A stretch of DNA of 64,000 bases from positions 124,001 through 188,000 of the forward strand of contig NZ_QZFU01000010.1 in assembly GCF_003598715.1 (NCBI RefSeq), given 5' to 3'. This document shows, in pieces, positions 1-8,881 of the stretch; the first letter of the stretch is position 1, and the number at the start of each line of letters is the position of its first letter. The stretch is from Nocardia panacis (GTDB taxonomy: Bacteria > Actinomycetota > Actinomycetes > Mycobacteriales > Mycobacteriaceae). The translations under genes were made by a program, and so were the position numbers. Below the pieces are notes generated by a model, which was not told where the DNA came from, did no database searches, and worked only from the letters and a program-made list of their open reading frames with translations.

Positions 1-2
1 CG

Positions 3-761
3 ACAGTGCAGCAGTTGCTGCTCGGCGAACATTCGGCCGAAACACAGCGCAGGCTGCGCCGAGTGGAGGCGCTGCTGGCCGGATTCGTCGCCTTCCGCCT
101 CAATGACGTCGCCGATATGCACGACACCTTCCCGTGGTTCTACAAGTCGCGCCGGGCCGCGCGCCGCGCGGAGGATCCCGCGCTGGAAGCCTGGCTGCAC
201 GGACATCTCGCGCACGGTCACGAATGCTATCGCCACGCTCTGGACCAGGGCCTCGCCGCCGCCCGCTCGGCACAGACCGGCGACGGCGACAAGGCAAGCG
301 CCGCCAGGGTGTTCGGGCTGGTGGTCGAGGCGGGCATTCAGGCCCGCATCGGGCGGCGACGCGAAGCGCTCACCGCGCTCTCGGCCGCCGACCGCATGTT
401 CGAGGCGCTACCGCCCCGTGCCACCGCCGAGGACAATATCGGCACGTCGGAATACATTCTGCGCTGGCATCAATCCCACGCGTTGAGTTCGATCGGCGAG
501 TGGCGTGCGGCCGAGGAGATTCGCGGGCGGGTACTGGAACTGCCCATGGCGCACCGCGATCAGGTCGGCCGCGCACTGCTCGACCTGGATATGGCCGCGC
601 TACTGGAACGCCGAGGTGAACTCGATCGCGCCGCCACCCTGATCCGCCAGGTCTGGCATCGCCTGCCCACCGAATTACGGGTCGGGCAGGTGCGACGCAA
701 TGTGTCCCAGTTGGTGATCGCACTGCCGAATCGGGTGCGCGAGAACATCTTCGAACACTGA
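3..761 (+). CDS. C-terminal part of a TPR-type regulator (partial, 5' end off window)
   Basis: The reading frame is open from the first base of the window, so this is probably the tail of a longer gene; the GTG at 6 is unlikely to be the true start. The visible 251 residues are alpha-helical, rich in Ala, Arg and Leu, and look like tetratricopeptide-type helical pairs without enzyme motifs. In actinobacteria such tails usually follow an N-terminal XRE-type helix-turn-helix in regulators of roughly 400 residues, but that domain would lie outside the window, so a regulatory role is inference. It is convergent with the TetR gene that follows. Confidence 0.6.
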   Translation, partial: TVQQLLLGEHSAETQRRLRRVEALLAGFVAFRLNDVADMHDTFPWFYKSRRAARRAEDPALEAWLHGHLAHGHECYRHALDQGLAAARSAQTGDGDKASAARVFGLVVEAGIQARIGRRREALTALSAADRMFEALPPRATAEDNIGTSEYILRWHQSHALSSIGEWRAAEEIRGRVLELPMAHRDQVGRALLDLDMAALLERRGELDRAATLIRQVWHRLPTELRVGQVRRNVSQLVIALPNRVRENIFEH

Positions 762-793
762 GCCGGCCCGCTCGAATCGAATAGCGCCAGGCC

Positions 794-1378
794 CTAGCCC
801 GCGAGCCAGGCGCGAATCCAATCGCGGGCGATGCGGCGGGCGCGGTCCGGGGAAACTCGGGTCGGGCCGGTGAGCACCGCCATGGACAGGCCGTCGAGCA
901 GGGCGAGCAGTTCGGCGGCGGCATCGCGGGATTCGGCGAGGCGACCCCGGTTGGTGCGGGCCAGCAGGCGGGCGAAGATCACCTCGGATTCGCGGCGATG
1001 CTCGCTGTGCAGTTCGGCGATGCGGCGGTCATGGGTGGCGCGGGTGGACATGGCCAGCGCCAACCGCGAGAGCCGGTCCTCGGGACTGGGCGGCAGCAGC
1101 GCCTCGATGCGGCCGATCAACTGTTCGCGCGGACCGAGTTCGGCGATACCCCCCTGGCGCACGCGCAGATTCGTCTGGGCGTGATGCCAGGCACACACCA
1201 GCAGATCGGTCTTGGTCGCGAAGTGGTACTGGACCGTGCCGATGGACACATTGGCGCGGGCGGCCAGATCGCGAATGCTGACCCCCTCGATCCCGGTTTC
1301 GGCAATGGCGTCGGACAGCCGATCCAGCAACTGACCGCGCCGGTCGAGGACACGGGTTGCGGCGGGTCGAACAGCCAT
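794..1378 (-). CDS. TetR-family transcriptional regulator
   Basis: A 194-residue protein with an N-terminal TetR DNA-binding domain: residues about 13-60 contain the characteristic 'IRDLAARANVSIGTVQYHF' helix-turn-helix followed by 'KTDLL'. The C-terminal half is the usual helical ligand-binding and dimerisation domain and gives no clue to the ligand. The frame is open 27 codons further upstream, but the ATG at 1378 was preferred because AGGAGAG lies about 11 bases before it and the N-terminal extension is not TetR-like. It is divergent from the SWIM/VWA/MoxR cassette starting at 1557 and could regulate it (inference); no clear operator was seen in the 178-bp gap. Confidence 0.85.
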   Translation of the reverse strand: MAVRPAATRVLDRRGQLLDRLSDAIAETGIEGVSIRDLAARANVSIGTVQYHFATKTDLLVCAWHHAQTNLRVRQGGIAELGPREQLIGRIEALLPPSPEDRLSRLALAMSTRATHDRRIAELHSEHRRESEVIFARLLARTNRGRLAESRDAAAELLALLDGLSMAVLTGPTRVSPDRARRIARDWIRAWLAG

Positions 1379-1556
1379 CGAACTGCGCTCCTCTCCTGCG
1401 TCGAGGCACCACCGTACCGCCGCGAACACCCAGCGTGTTCCCAGCGGCGGGACGGTCAATAGCGCTGCGCGGCACCGTAATTGCCGGGCAGAAATCGAAC
1501 CTGTCGGTGGGCTCGCCTACTTTGAACGCCATCGCGACCCCCAACGGGAGGCAAAC

Positions 1557-2060
1557 ATGGTCTCGAATCCGATTGCGGATCCACCGGATCCGACCCAACT
1601 GGCCGTCCTCGGCGTGCTGCCCGCCGTCGCCCCGCGCAAACTGGCCAAGGTGCCCTTCGTGGAACTGGCCGACGGCAGGTTGCAGGGCGTGGTGTCCAGC
1701 GGCTCCGACCTCGCGCGCGTCTATGTGGCCTCGATCACCGCGAGCAGCCACGGACTCAGTTGCAGCACCAACAACAATCGCCCCTGCGGCGGCCTCAACG
1801 GCGGCTACGCCTGCAAACATCTGGATTCGCTCGTCGCCGAGGCGGTGCTGCAATACGGTCACCAGCGGGTGGCCCGCTACCTGCGCGTCGAGGTTCCGGA
1901 GGGAGAACCGATCATGAGTCACCTGAACGGCGCCCGCGACCCCGCGCCCGCCGCGGCGGTCTTCAGCCGGTTCCTCAGGCACCTGTCCTACCTGGAGCTA
2001 CCGGGCAGCACCATCCCGATTCCGGAATTGCAGTGGTTCCCGGCGGGGGTGGCGCGCTGA
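1557..2060 (+). CDS. SWIM-like zinc-binding protein, first gene of a VWA/MoxR cassette
   Basis: A 167-residue protein whose middle carries Cys69, Cys77, Cys86 and His88, ending in the C-x-H typical of SWIM zinc fingers (C-x-C-xn-C-x-H), although the first pair is spaced more widely than the classic form. SWIM fingers bind nucleic acid or protein partners; the role here is unknown. The ATG follows a GGGAGG-type ribosome site in 'caacgggaggcaaac'. Its TGA overlaps the next gene's ATG (TGATG at 2058-2062), so the two are probably translationally coupled. It opens a five-gene run that ends at 8562. The zinc-finger call is by motif only. Confidence 0.75.
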   Translation: MVSNPIADPPDPTQLAVLGVLPAVAPRKLAKVPFVELADGRLQGVVSSGSDLARVYVASITASSHGLSCSTNNNRPCGGLNGGYACKHLDSLVAEAVLQYGHQRVARYLRVEVPEGEPIMSHLNGARDPAPAAAVFSRFLRHLSYLELPGSTIPIPELQWFPAGVAR

Positions 2061-3433
2061 TGCTCCCCCTGCAGTTGAGCGCGCTGCTCACGGCTCCGGA
2101 GGGAGTCGAGGCGGTACAGGAGGCGGTGCGCGGTTTCGACGCCGTGCTGGTCACCGGATTGGCCCGCGTCGATGAGGAGCAGTCGGCGGGGATGGCAGCG
2201 CTGGCCGGCGCGGTGGCCGGATCGCCGCTGGGCGCGCCGGTCGCCGAGGCGGTGGCGAAGGTCAGCACCGGAGCCATCGCGCCGGAACAGCTTTCGGCGT
2301 TGGCCGCAGGTCGGGCGGCACTGCTCGGCGCGGTGCACGACGCGTTGCTGGCGCAATTCGACACCGCCTTCGGTCGCTCCAGGGCCGAATGGGTGCCGCC
2401 GCAGAGCGCGCCCGCCACACCGAGTCCGGTCGCCGTGGGTTGCCGGGCGTGGCTGGGCGAGTTGGCCATAGCGGGCTGGCGCGGTGTCGACCAGGACCTG
2501 GTGGCCTCGGCCGATCGCACCATCGAGGCGCTGCTGGCCGAGCCCGCGCTGCGGCGGCTCGCGGTGCTGCTCGACGGATTCGCCGCCGAACTCAACGCGT
2601 CGAGCCCCATCTCGACGATGAACCTGGTGCCCGCGCGCCGCTGGGCCGATATGTGGGCGCGGGCGCTGCTGCTCACCTGGCGCGGCGCGAGCGCCCCTGC
2701 CGCGGAAACGGTTTCGGGGCGGTTGCTGCCGCTCGGCGTCGATGTGCACGAGCACGGTACCGCCGTGCAGGCACAGATATACGGGGTGCTGGAATGCGCG
2801 GGCGCGCCGAATCGCCGGGTGCGGGTCAGCGTCGCGGCGACGAAGGTGGACACCATTGTCGGCGCCGCCGTATGGCAGGTGCTCGGGGGGCATCCGCGCC
2901 TGCTCACCGCACTGGCCGAGCATCGCGGTCTGGATATCGCCGAAATGCCTTTGGTGGCAGGCGATCTGATCTGGGACGACGAGCGGGTGAGCGTCGCCGA
3001 CGCGGCCGATCCCTTCGCCACGGCGGCCGTGCGGTTGTCCGGCGCGCAGGCGCCGGCCGTCGCACCGCTGGATCGCGACCCGGTGCACATCGCCGAGCCG
3101 GTCTTCGTGGAGAACTGCCGAATCAAAGACGGCACACTGGATTTGGACGGATATCGGATCGCGGTCGATCTCGACCTGCCCGGCTGCGGGCCACTCACCC
3201 CGGCCGCCGTCAACGGATCATCGGACCTGATCGGTCTGCTGCGCTGGGATGCCGGGCGCTGGTCGCTGCGGCCGCTCGCGGTGCGCCGCACCGTCAAAGG
3301 ACAGCTGGTCGTCCTGCACAACGGTGACTGGGCCTGCGGCCCAACGGATCCGAAAGTCGCCAAGGCGCAGGCCAAGTCGGGCGACGCGGTAGCGGTACTG
3401 CGCGAGCGGGCAGGACGGTTGCTGCGCAAATGA
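2060..3433 (+). CDS. Protein of unknown function in the VWA/MoxR cassette
   Basis: A 457-residue, mostly helical protein with many Ala and Leu residues, no signal peptide or membrane segment and no catalytic motif I recognise. The C-terminal third (about residues 340-457) has more beta character ('GYRIAVDLDLPG', 'RWSLRPLAVRRTVKGQLVVL'). A longer in-frame opening exists from 1760, but it runs inside the SWIM gene, so the coupled ATG at 2060 is the better start. The stop overlaps the VWA gene (ATGA at 3430-3433). Its fixed position between the SWIM-like and VWA proteins suggests a dedicated subunit or adaptor of the same complex (inference). Confidence 0.75.
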   Translation: MLPLQLSALLTAPEGVEAVQEAVRGFDAVLVTGLARVDEEQSAGMAALAGAVAGSPLGAPVAEAVAKVSTGAIAPEQLSALAAGRAALLGAVHDALLAQFDTAFGRSRAEWVPPQSAPATPSPVAVGCRAWLGELAIAGWRGVDQDLVASADRTIEALLAEPALRRLAVLLDGFAAELNASSPISTMNLVPARRWADMWARALLLTWRGASAPAAETVSGRLLPLGVDVHEHGTAVQAQIYGVLECAGAPNRRVRVSVAATKVDTIVGAAVWQVLGGHPRLLTALAEHRGLDIAEMPLVAGDLIWDDERVSVADAADPFATAAVRLSGAQAPAVAPLDRDPVHIAEPVFVENCRIKDGTLDLDGYRIAVDLDLPGCGPLTPAAVNGSSDLIGLLRWDAGRWSLRPLAVRRTVKGQLVVLHNGDWACGPTDPKVAKAQAKSGDAVAVLRERAGRLLRK

Positions 3434-4725
3434 GCACCAGTGACGAAACCCGCCGCCAGGTCCTCTACTGGCGCCTGCTGTCCGGAATCTTCTCCGAGGA
3501 TCCGCACCCCGCACTCGAGACCGCGAGCGCGGGCATCGTCGAACAGACCGGTCTCCCGGTGGCCCTGCTGGATCCGGGCATCTCCATCGACAATGTGGTG
3601 CAGCGGTTTCCGGAACTCCGCGCCGAGTTCGAGGCGCTGGACATGAAAGGCGATCCGGACGGGGAGACATCCGAACCCATTGGCGCACAGGATGTTCGCA
3701 CCGCAGCGCTGGCCTCGAAACTGCTGCTGAACATCTTCGCCACCGGGCGCGGCGCGGTCAGCGCGGACCAACTGTCGGGCTGGCAGACCGATGCCGCCTG
3801 GCTGCGCCGCGGTCTCGGCACGGACCGCAGCGGCGAATTGCAGGGCGTCCTGGCCGATGTGGAGGCCGATATGGTCGCCAGGATGCGGCTGCGCGAGGTG
3901 CTGGCCGATCCGGCGCTGTCCGCGCGGCTCACCCCCAGCATGTCGCTCATCGAACAACTGCTGCGCGACAAGCACAACCTGTCCGGCGTCGCACTGGCAA
4001 ATGCCAAATCGCTGATCCGCCGCTTCGTCGACCAGGTGGCCGAGGTGCTGCGCACCCAGGTGCGCCAAGCGAGCGCGGGCGCCATCGACCGCACCGTCGC
4101 GCCCAAGCGCATCCTGCGCAATCTCGATGTGGACCGCACCATTTGGAAAAACCTCACCAACTGGAATCCCGCGGACGAGCGCCTCTACGTGGACCGACTG
4201 TTCTACCGGCAGACAGCCAAGCGCACCCTGCCCGCTCGAATGATCGTGGTGGTCGACCAGTCCGGCTCCATGGTCGACTCGATGGTCAACTGCACCATCC
4301 TGGCCTCCATCTTCGCGGGCCTGCCGAAGGTGGATGTCCATCTCATCGCCTACGACACCCGAGCCATCGACCTGACACCGTGGGTGCACGACCCCTTCGA
4401 GGTGCTGCTGCGCACAAATCTCGGCGGCGGCAATGACGGCCCGGTCGCCATGGCCATGGCCCAACCCAAGATTTCGGACCCCAAAAATACTGTGCTGGTG
4501 TGGATTTCGGATTTCTACGAATTCGACCGCTCCCAGCCGCTGTTCGAGTCCATGGAGTCGCTGCACCGCTCGGGGGTCAAACTCATCCCGGTCGGCTCGG
4601 TGAACAGCTCCGGCAGCCAGAGCGTCAACCCGTGGTTCCGCGATCGCTTCAAAAGGCTCGGCACCCCGGTGATCTCCGGACGCATCCAGAAACTCGTGCA
4701 CGAACTCAAGAACTTCCTCGACTAG
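3430..4725 (+). CDS. VWA-domain protein, partner of the MoxR ATPase
   Basis: A 431-residue protein with a helical N-terminal region (about 1-260) and a C-terminal von Willebrand A domain. The MIDAS metal-site motif DxSxS is present as D276-Q-S-G-S280, followed by a Gly-rich segment near residue 330 and 'WISDFYEF' near 358-365 supplying the distal Asp. VWA proteins of this type partner MoxR AAA+ ATPases, as in RavA-ViaA or the BchI-BchD chelatase subunits, binding metal and acting as adaptor or substrate receptor. It overlaps the preceding gene by 4 bp and the ATPase follows after a 10-bp gap containing the AGGAG ribosome site. Confidence 0.88.
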   Translation: MSTSDETRRQVLYWRLLSGIFSEDPHPALETASAGIVEQTGLPVALLDPGISIDNVVQRFPELRAEFEALDMKGDPDGETSEPIGAQDVRTAALASKLLLNIFATGRGAVSADQLSGWQTDAAWLRRGLGTDRSGELQGVLADVEADMVARMRLREVLADPALSARLTPSMSLIEQLLRDKHNLSGVALANAKSLIRRFVDQVAEVLRTQVRQASAGAIDRTVAPKRILRNLDVDRTIWKNLTNWNPADERLYVDRLFYRQTAKRTLPARMIVVVDQSGSMVDSMVNCTILASIFAGLPKVDVHLIAYDTRAIDLTPWVHDPFEVLLRTNLGGGNDGPVAMAMAQPKISDPKNTVLVWISDFYEFDRSQPLFESMESLHRSGVKLIPVGSVNSSGSQSVNPWFRDRFKRLGTPVISGRIQKLVHELKNFLD

Positions 4726-4735
4726 GAGACTCCCC

Positions 4736-5848
4736 ATGAACGACGTCCTGCGTGCCCCCGCCGAAACCAAGTACGCCGAGGAACTGGACTGGCTGGAGTC
4801 CATCGACGACGCGCCCAAGCCGTTCGCCTGGCGGCTCAGCCCGAAGATGGTGCGGCTGTTCATCCTCGGCTCCGAACGCGCCGACGGCCTGGATCGCAAG
4901 ATCGACCAGAAGTGGTTCGGCGACCGCAATTTCGTCGAGCGCAGCATCGTCACCCTGGCCTCGGACCGCGGCCTGCTGCTCATCGGCGACCCTGGCACCG
5001 GAAAGAGCTGGCTGGCCGAACTGCTCTCCGCCGCCATCAGCCGCAATTCCACGCTGGTGGTGCAGGGCACCGCGGGCACCACCGAGGACCACATCAAATA
5101 CTCGTGGAATATCTCCATGGTCATCGCCAAGGGCCAGTCGCGCGAATCCATGATCGCCTCCCCCATCATGACCGCCATGGAGCAGGGCGTGATCGGACGC
5201 TTCGAGGAGTTGACCCGCTCCACCAGCGATGTGCAGGACGCGCTCATCTCCATCCTGTCCGAGAAGTACGTCTCCATACCGGAACTCGACGAGGACAATG
5301 TGGTCTTCGCCCAGCCCGGCTTCTCCATCATCGCCACCGCCAACAGCCGCGACCGCGGCGTGAACGACCTCTCCTCCGCGCTCAAAAGGCGTTTCAACTT
5401 CGTACGGATCCCGGTGGTGTCCAATAAGCGCAGCGAGGCCGAGATCGTGCGCTTCCGCACCGCCGAACTGCTGCGCCGCCACCAGATCGAGTTGGAACTG
5501 CCGCCCACACTGCTCGATATCCTGCTGCAGAGCTTCGCCGACCTGCGCTCCGCGGCCGCGGCCGCGGGCAGCGATGACGACAAACTGGAGTCGGCGCTGT
5601 CGACCGCAGAGCAGATCGGTGTCCTCGAGGATGCGATCCTGCACAGCCAGTTCTTCGGCGAGCGTGCCCTGCGTGCGGAAACCCTGGCCGGATCGCTGGT
5701 CGGCTCGCTGGTGCGGCGCGCGCCGGAGGATCTGGCCATCCTCAACAAGTACTGGCACGGCGTGGTCGAACCCCGCAGTCGCGAGAAGGGCGGCGAGTGG
5801 AGCGAATTCCTCGCGGGCGGCAAGGACGCGATCGCGAGGCTGTCGTGA
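4736..5848 (+). CDS. MoxR-type AAA+ ATPase
   Basis: A 370-residue AAA+ ATPase. The Walker A loop is G84-DPGTGKS91, a Walker B-like segment with two Glu ('RFEELTRS') lies near residue 157, sensor 1 is 'IIATANSRD' near 197, and 'LSSALKRRFNF' supplies the conserved Arg pair. This order and the tightly linked VWA gene are characteristic of MoxR proteins, which remodel protein complexes or help load metal or cofactor. It is cytoplasmic, with no signal peptide. Its TGA overlaps the GTG start of the DUF5682-type gene (GTGA at 5845-5848). The target is not evident from the sequence. Confidence 0.9.
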   Translation: MNDVLRAPAETKYAEELDWLESIDDAPKPFAWRLSPKMVRLFILGSERADGLDRKIDQKWFGDRNFVERSIVTLASDRGLLLIGDPGTGKSWLAELLSAAISRNSTLVVQGTAGTTEDHIKYSWNISMVIAKGQSRESMIASPIMTAMEQGVIGRFEELTRSTSDVQDALISILSEKYVSIPELDEDNVVFAQPGFSIIATANSRDRGVNDLSSALKRRFNFVRIPVVSNKRSEAEIVRFRTAELLRRHQIELELPPTLLDILLQSFADLRSAAAAAGSDDDKLESALSTAEQIGVLEDAILHSQFFGERALRAETLAGSLVGSLVRRAPEDLAILNKYWHGVVEPRSREKGGEWSEFLAGGKDAIARLS

Positions 5849-8562
5849 CCGAACTGTTCACCGAGCTGCGCGACCAATTGGCCGCCGCGGCAGCCGAATT
5901 CGGCGGCACGCCCGGCGAGATCCTGGCGGGCATCGTTGACGATGTCGACCGGGCGCTCGGCGAGGAGTTGGAGATCTTCCCGGTCTGTCACCACTCGCCC
6001 GCCTCCGGGCTGGCGATGGTCCGCCGCCTGCACGAAAAGCGTCCCGCCGTCATCTATTTGGAGTTGTGCGAGGATATGCGGCCACTGGTCGACGAACTGC
6101 GCAACTGCCTGCTGCCGGTGGCATTGCAGGCATTCGCCAGCGAGGTCGACGGATTCGACGCCGACCAGGCGCCGCTGTCGGTGGTCGCACCGATGACCAG
6201 AGCCTCGGCGGAGTATCAGGCCATCGCCTACGCGCTGGAGACACCGGATGTGGAACTGGTGCTGGTCGATCGCTCCACCGATCACGTATTCCAGTGGGCG
6301 CCACGGGAAGAGGAAGAAGAACACGCGCGGCCGACCGAGGACGGCGCGCTGCACGGCGAGGCCGTCGGCATCGAGATCGGCGACCTGCGACCGCGCTTCG
6401 CCGAACTCGAGCAGTACCTGCTGCACCACGGCAAGGTCCGGCACTGGTCGGAATGGTGGGACCAGTACGTCGAACAACCGCTCGCCACCGCCGATTACGA
6501 CACCTACCGGCAGGTCATGGTGATGATCGGCAGCCTGTTCCGCAGGTTGCGCCGCAGCGGTCTCGAGGTGGACGAGGATCGCGAACGCTACATGTGGACC
6601 CGCATGCGCGAACACCTCGCCGCCACCGGCACCGATCCGGCCCGCTGCCTCTACGTGTGTGGGGCCGCGCACGCGGCCAGCCGGGTCGAGCAGTTCGGGC
6701 TGGCCTCCGACGCGCCCTTCGAGATCAGCCCGCGCACCGCGACCAAATGGCACTACGGGCTCATTCCCTCCAGCCACTCCGCCATCGAGGCGCAGTTCGG
6801 GCTGGCGGGCGGCGCGGTCTCCATTGCCGCCGCCACCTGGTCGAAAGGGTTGCGGCGCGGCAAATTACAGCCGTTCGAACTGAGCGGCAAACCCACCAAA
6901 TTCAACAAGACCGTCCCTGGACCCGCGCCGGTCGCCGATCGACTGTCCGGATTCCTTTCCCGACCGCCCGCGCTCGATCCGGTCGACGAGGCCGAACTGC
7001 TGGAATGGTCGGTCGATATCGTGCGACTCGCACGACGCAATGGGTATCTTGCCAGCACCGCCGACGCCATCGCCATCTACGAGACCTCGATCCTGCTCGC
7101 CGGCATGCGCAACCGGGCCAGGCCGACACCCTACGACTTCCAGGACGCGGCCATCACCTGCCTGGAGAAGGACAAGGTGCCCGGTCGGCGGGATATGGCC
7201 CGGCTGTGCGAGATCCTGCTCGGCGGCGACCGGGTCGGTCAGGTCGGCTATGCCGCGCTGCCGCCGCTGGCGCGCGACGTACTCGACCGGCTCGAACCGC
7301 TCGGACTCGATATGTCCAAGCGGACCGTCCAGCGCGCGCTGCTCGATCTGCGGGCCGAACCCGCGCTGCGGCCCTGTTCGGATCTGCTGTGGTTGCTGCG
7401 CAGGCTGCTGCCCGATGACGCCGTGCGCCCCATCATGGGTTCGCGCGCGCTCGGTGAGCAGTCCATCCAGGAGAGCTGGGATCTCGGGATCGGCAAGTAT
7501 CAGCGCTCGCTGGTCGAACTCGGCTACGAGGGTGTGAGTATCGAGCAGGTCTTCGAACAGCGGCTGCGCAGCGCCGTCGCGGGTCCGAACGCCACCGCCG
7601 CCGTGGGGCTGGCCGCCGTCGAGGATGCGCTGCTGTATCTGGGTTCCACGCGGCTGGCCGACGAACTCGGTTCGCGCGCGGTCGATCTGCTCGCCGTCGA
7701 GCGCACCGTGGACGACGCGCCCACCGTGCTGCGCCGAATCCGACGGTTGCTCAACCACTTCCGCGCCACCCAACCCGAACTACCGCAATGGTGCGCGAAA
7801 TTCGTGACGGCCGGGTACGCCCACTACTGCACCCTGCTGCCCACCGCCTTCACCGACGACGACACCGGCGCCGAACAGGTCGCCGCCATGCTCGGCTTCC
7901 TGTTCGGCATGGAGAATCTGGCCCTGTCCCTCGGCTGCGACCACACCCAGTTGGAACTCGCGGTCCGCCAGTCCCATCCGGAATCGCCCGCGAAGGTCGC
8001 GCTGCTCTGGGCCGCCCACTTCCAACTGGGCCTGCTCCCCTTGGCGGACCTGCGCGCCCGCTGCGACACGATGCTCGCCAACCCCCTCGTCCTGCCCACC
8101 TTCCCCCAATACATCAGCGGCTTCGTCCAGGCCATCGATCCGGCTCCCGCCCTCAAACCCTTTGTCGTCGAGGTCCTTTCGAAAGCCTTCGGCACCCTCC
8201 CGGACCGGGTCCTGCTCCCCTGGCTCCCCACCCTCATCACCACCCTGCGCACCCACTCCCCCGCCCTGGTTCCCACCCTCATCACCGAAGCCGCCCGCAC
8301 CTTCCCCCCAACCCCCGCCGCCCTCGATTCCTGGACCCCGCCCTGGTCCCGCACCCCAACACCCGCACCCGCCACCCCAACCGCCCCCACCAACACCAAC
8401 CCCCTCCTAGTCGCCCACCCCACCACCTGCACCGCCCTGGCCACCCTCCTCGGCCACGCCCCCACCTGGCCCGAACCCACCCAACCCGCAGGCAGCGCGG
8501 CAGCGACCCTCTTGGAACTGCACCCGACAACCGCCCACGCCCTAGCCCAAACCCTCCCCTGA
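5845..8562 (+). CDS. DUF5682-type large protein, last gene of the VWA/MoxR cassette
   Basis: A 905-residue cytoplasmic protein. Near the N-terminus it has C48-H-H-S-P-A and, about 25 residues later, 'LELCEDM', a pattern seen in DUF5682 proteins beside VWA and MoxR genes in actinobacteria; a distant link to the TraB/EreA-type esterase fold is possible but only inference. The middle is helical and repeat-like. The last roughly 90 residues become very rich in Pro, Thr and Ala with C-rich codons, suggesting a disordered tail. GTG 5845 is preferred over the in-frame ATG at 5797 because it overlaps the ATPase stop. A strong hairpin follows 8 bases after the stop. Confidence 0.8.
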   Translation: MTELFTELRDQLAAAAAEFGGTPGEILAGIVDDVDRALGEELEIFPVCHHSPASGLAMVRRLHEKRPAVIYLELCEDMRPLVDELRNCLLPVALQAFASEVDGFDADQAPLSVVAPMTRASAEYQAIAYALETPDVELVLVDRSTDHVFQWAPREEEEEHARPTEDGALHGEAVGIEIGDLRPRFAELEQYLLHHGKVRHWSEWWDQYVEQPLATADYDTYRQVMVMIGSLFRRLRRSGLEVDEDRERYMWTRMREHLAATGTDPARCLYVCGAAHAASRVEQFGLASDAPFEISPRTATKWHYGLIPSSHSAIEAQFGLAGGAVSIAAATWSKGLRRGKLQPFELSGKPTKFNKTVPGPAPVADRLSGFLSRPPALDPVDEAELLEWSVDIVRLARRNGYLASTADAIAIYETSILLAGMRNRARPTPYDFQDAAITCLEKDKVPGRRDMARLCEILLGGDRVGQVGYAALPPLARDVLDRLEPLGLDMSKRTVQRALLDLRAEPALRPCSDLLWLLRRLLPDDAVRPIMGSRALGEQSIQESWDLGIGKYQRSLVELGYEGVSIEQVFEQRLRSAVAGPNATAAVGLAAVEDALLYLGSTRLADELGSRAVDLLAVERTVDDAPTVLRRIRRLLNHFRATQPELPQWCAKFVTAGYAHYCTLLPTAFTDDDTGAEQVAAMLGFLFGMENLALSLGCDHTQLELAVRQSHPESPAKVALLWAAHFQLGLLPLADLRARCDTMLANPLVLPTFPQYISGFVQAIDPAPALKPFVVEVLSKAFGTLPDRVLLPWLPTLITTLRTHSPALVPTLITEAARTFPPTPAALDSWTPPWSRTPTPAPATPTAPTNTNPLLVAHPTTCTALATLLGHAPTWPEPTQPAGSAAATLLELHPTTAHALAQTLP

Positions 8563-8569
8563 CACCGAG

Positions 8570-8599
8570 GGCCGCCGTGTCGAACCCGACGCGGCGGCC
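8570..8599 (+). terminator. Hairpin terminator after the VWA/MoxR cassette
   Basis: A 13-bp stem starting GGCCGCCG, with one G-T wobble and a 4-base AACC loop, begins 8 bases after the stop of the last cassette gene. There is no clear U-tract, as is common in actinobacteria. It supports reading the five upstream genes as one transcription unit. Confidence 0.65.
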
Positions 8600-8881
8600 A
8601 TCGAAAGGGCGCATCCCCTCTAAGCGGAGTCGTTGCGCCGCCGAACGCCTCACGCGGACCGGCCAGACGGCGCGGATCGGCGGGGAGTACGGTACGACCT
8701 GTTGTTATGCCGAGTTCGTATCGACTGTGGGTGCGGCTACAGCCGCGAGCCTCGGGTGGGATGGCCGATAGTTCGGCTAACGACTTTGGCGGGCGTGGCG
8801 ATAGAGGGCGTGTTGTGCGGTCGGCCGATGGGGCGGGACCGCATGTCGAGAATGTGAGCACGATCGGATCGAGGAGTGGTC
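8600..8881. other. Intergenic region, no gene seen
   Basis: About 280 bases between the cassette terminator and the LGFP gene. Short open frames here lack ribosome sites and the codon pattern of the surrounding genes. GAGGAG at 8871-8876 is the likely ribosome site of the next gene. No clear promoter or palindrome was recognised. Confidence 0.5.

Noticed and set aside
1975-6777. A 1600-codon open frame on the minus strand across the VWA/MoxR cassette
   Set aside because: It is antisense to five genes with clear motifs and its composition is a by-product of GC-rich third positions; no domain is recognisable in it.
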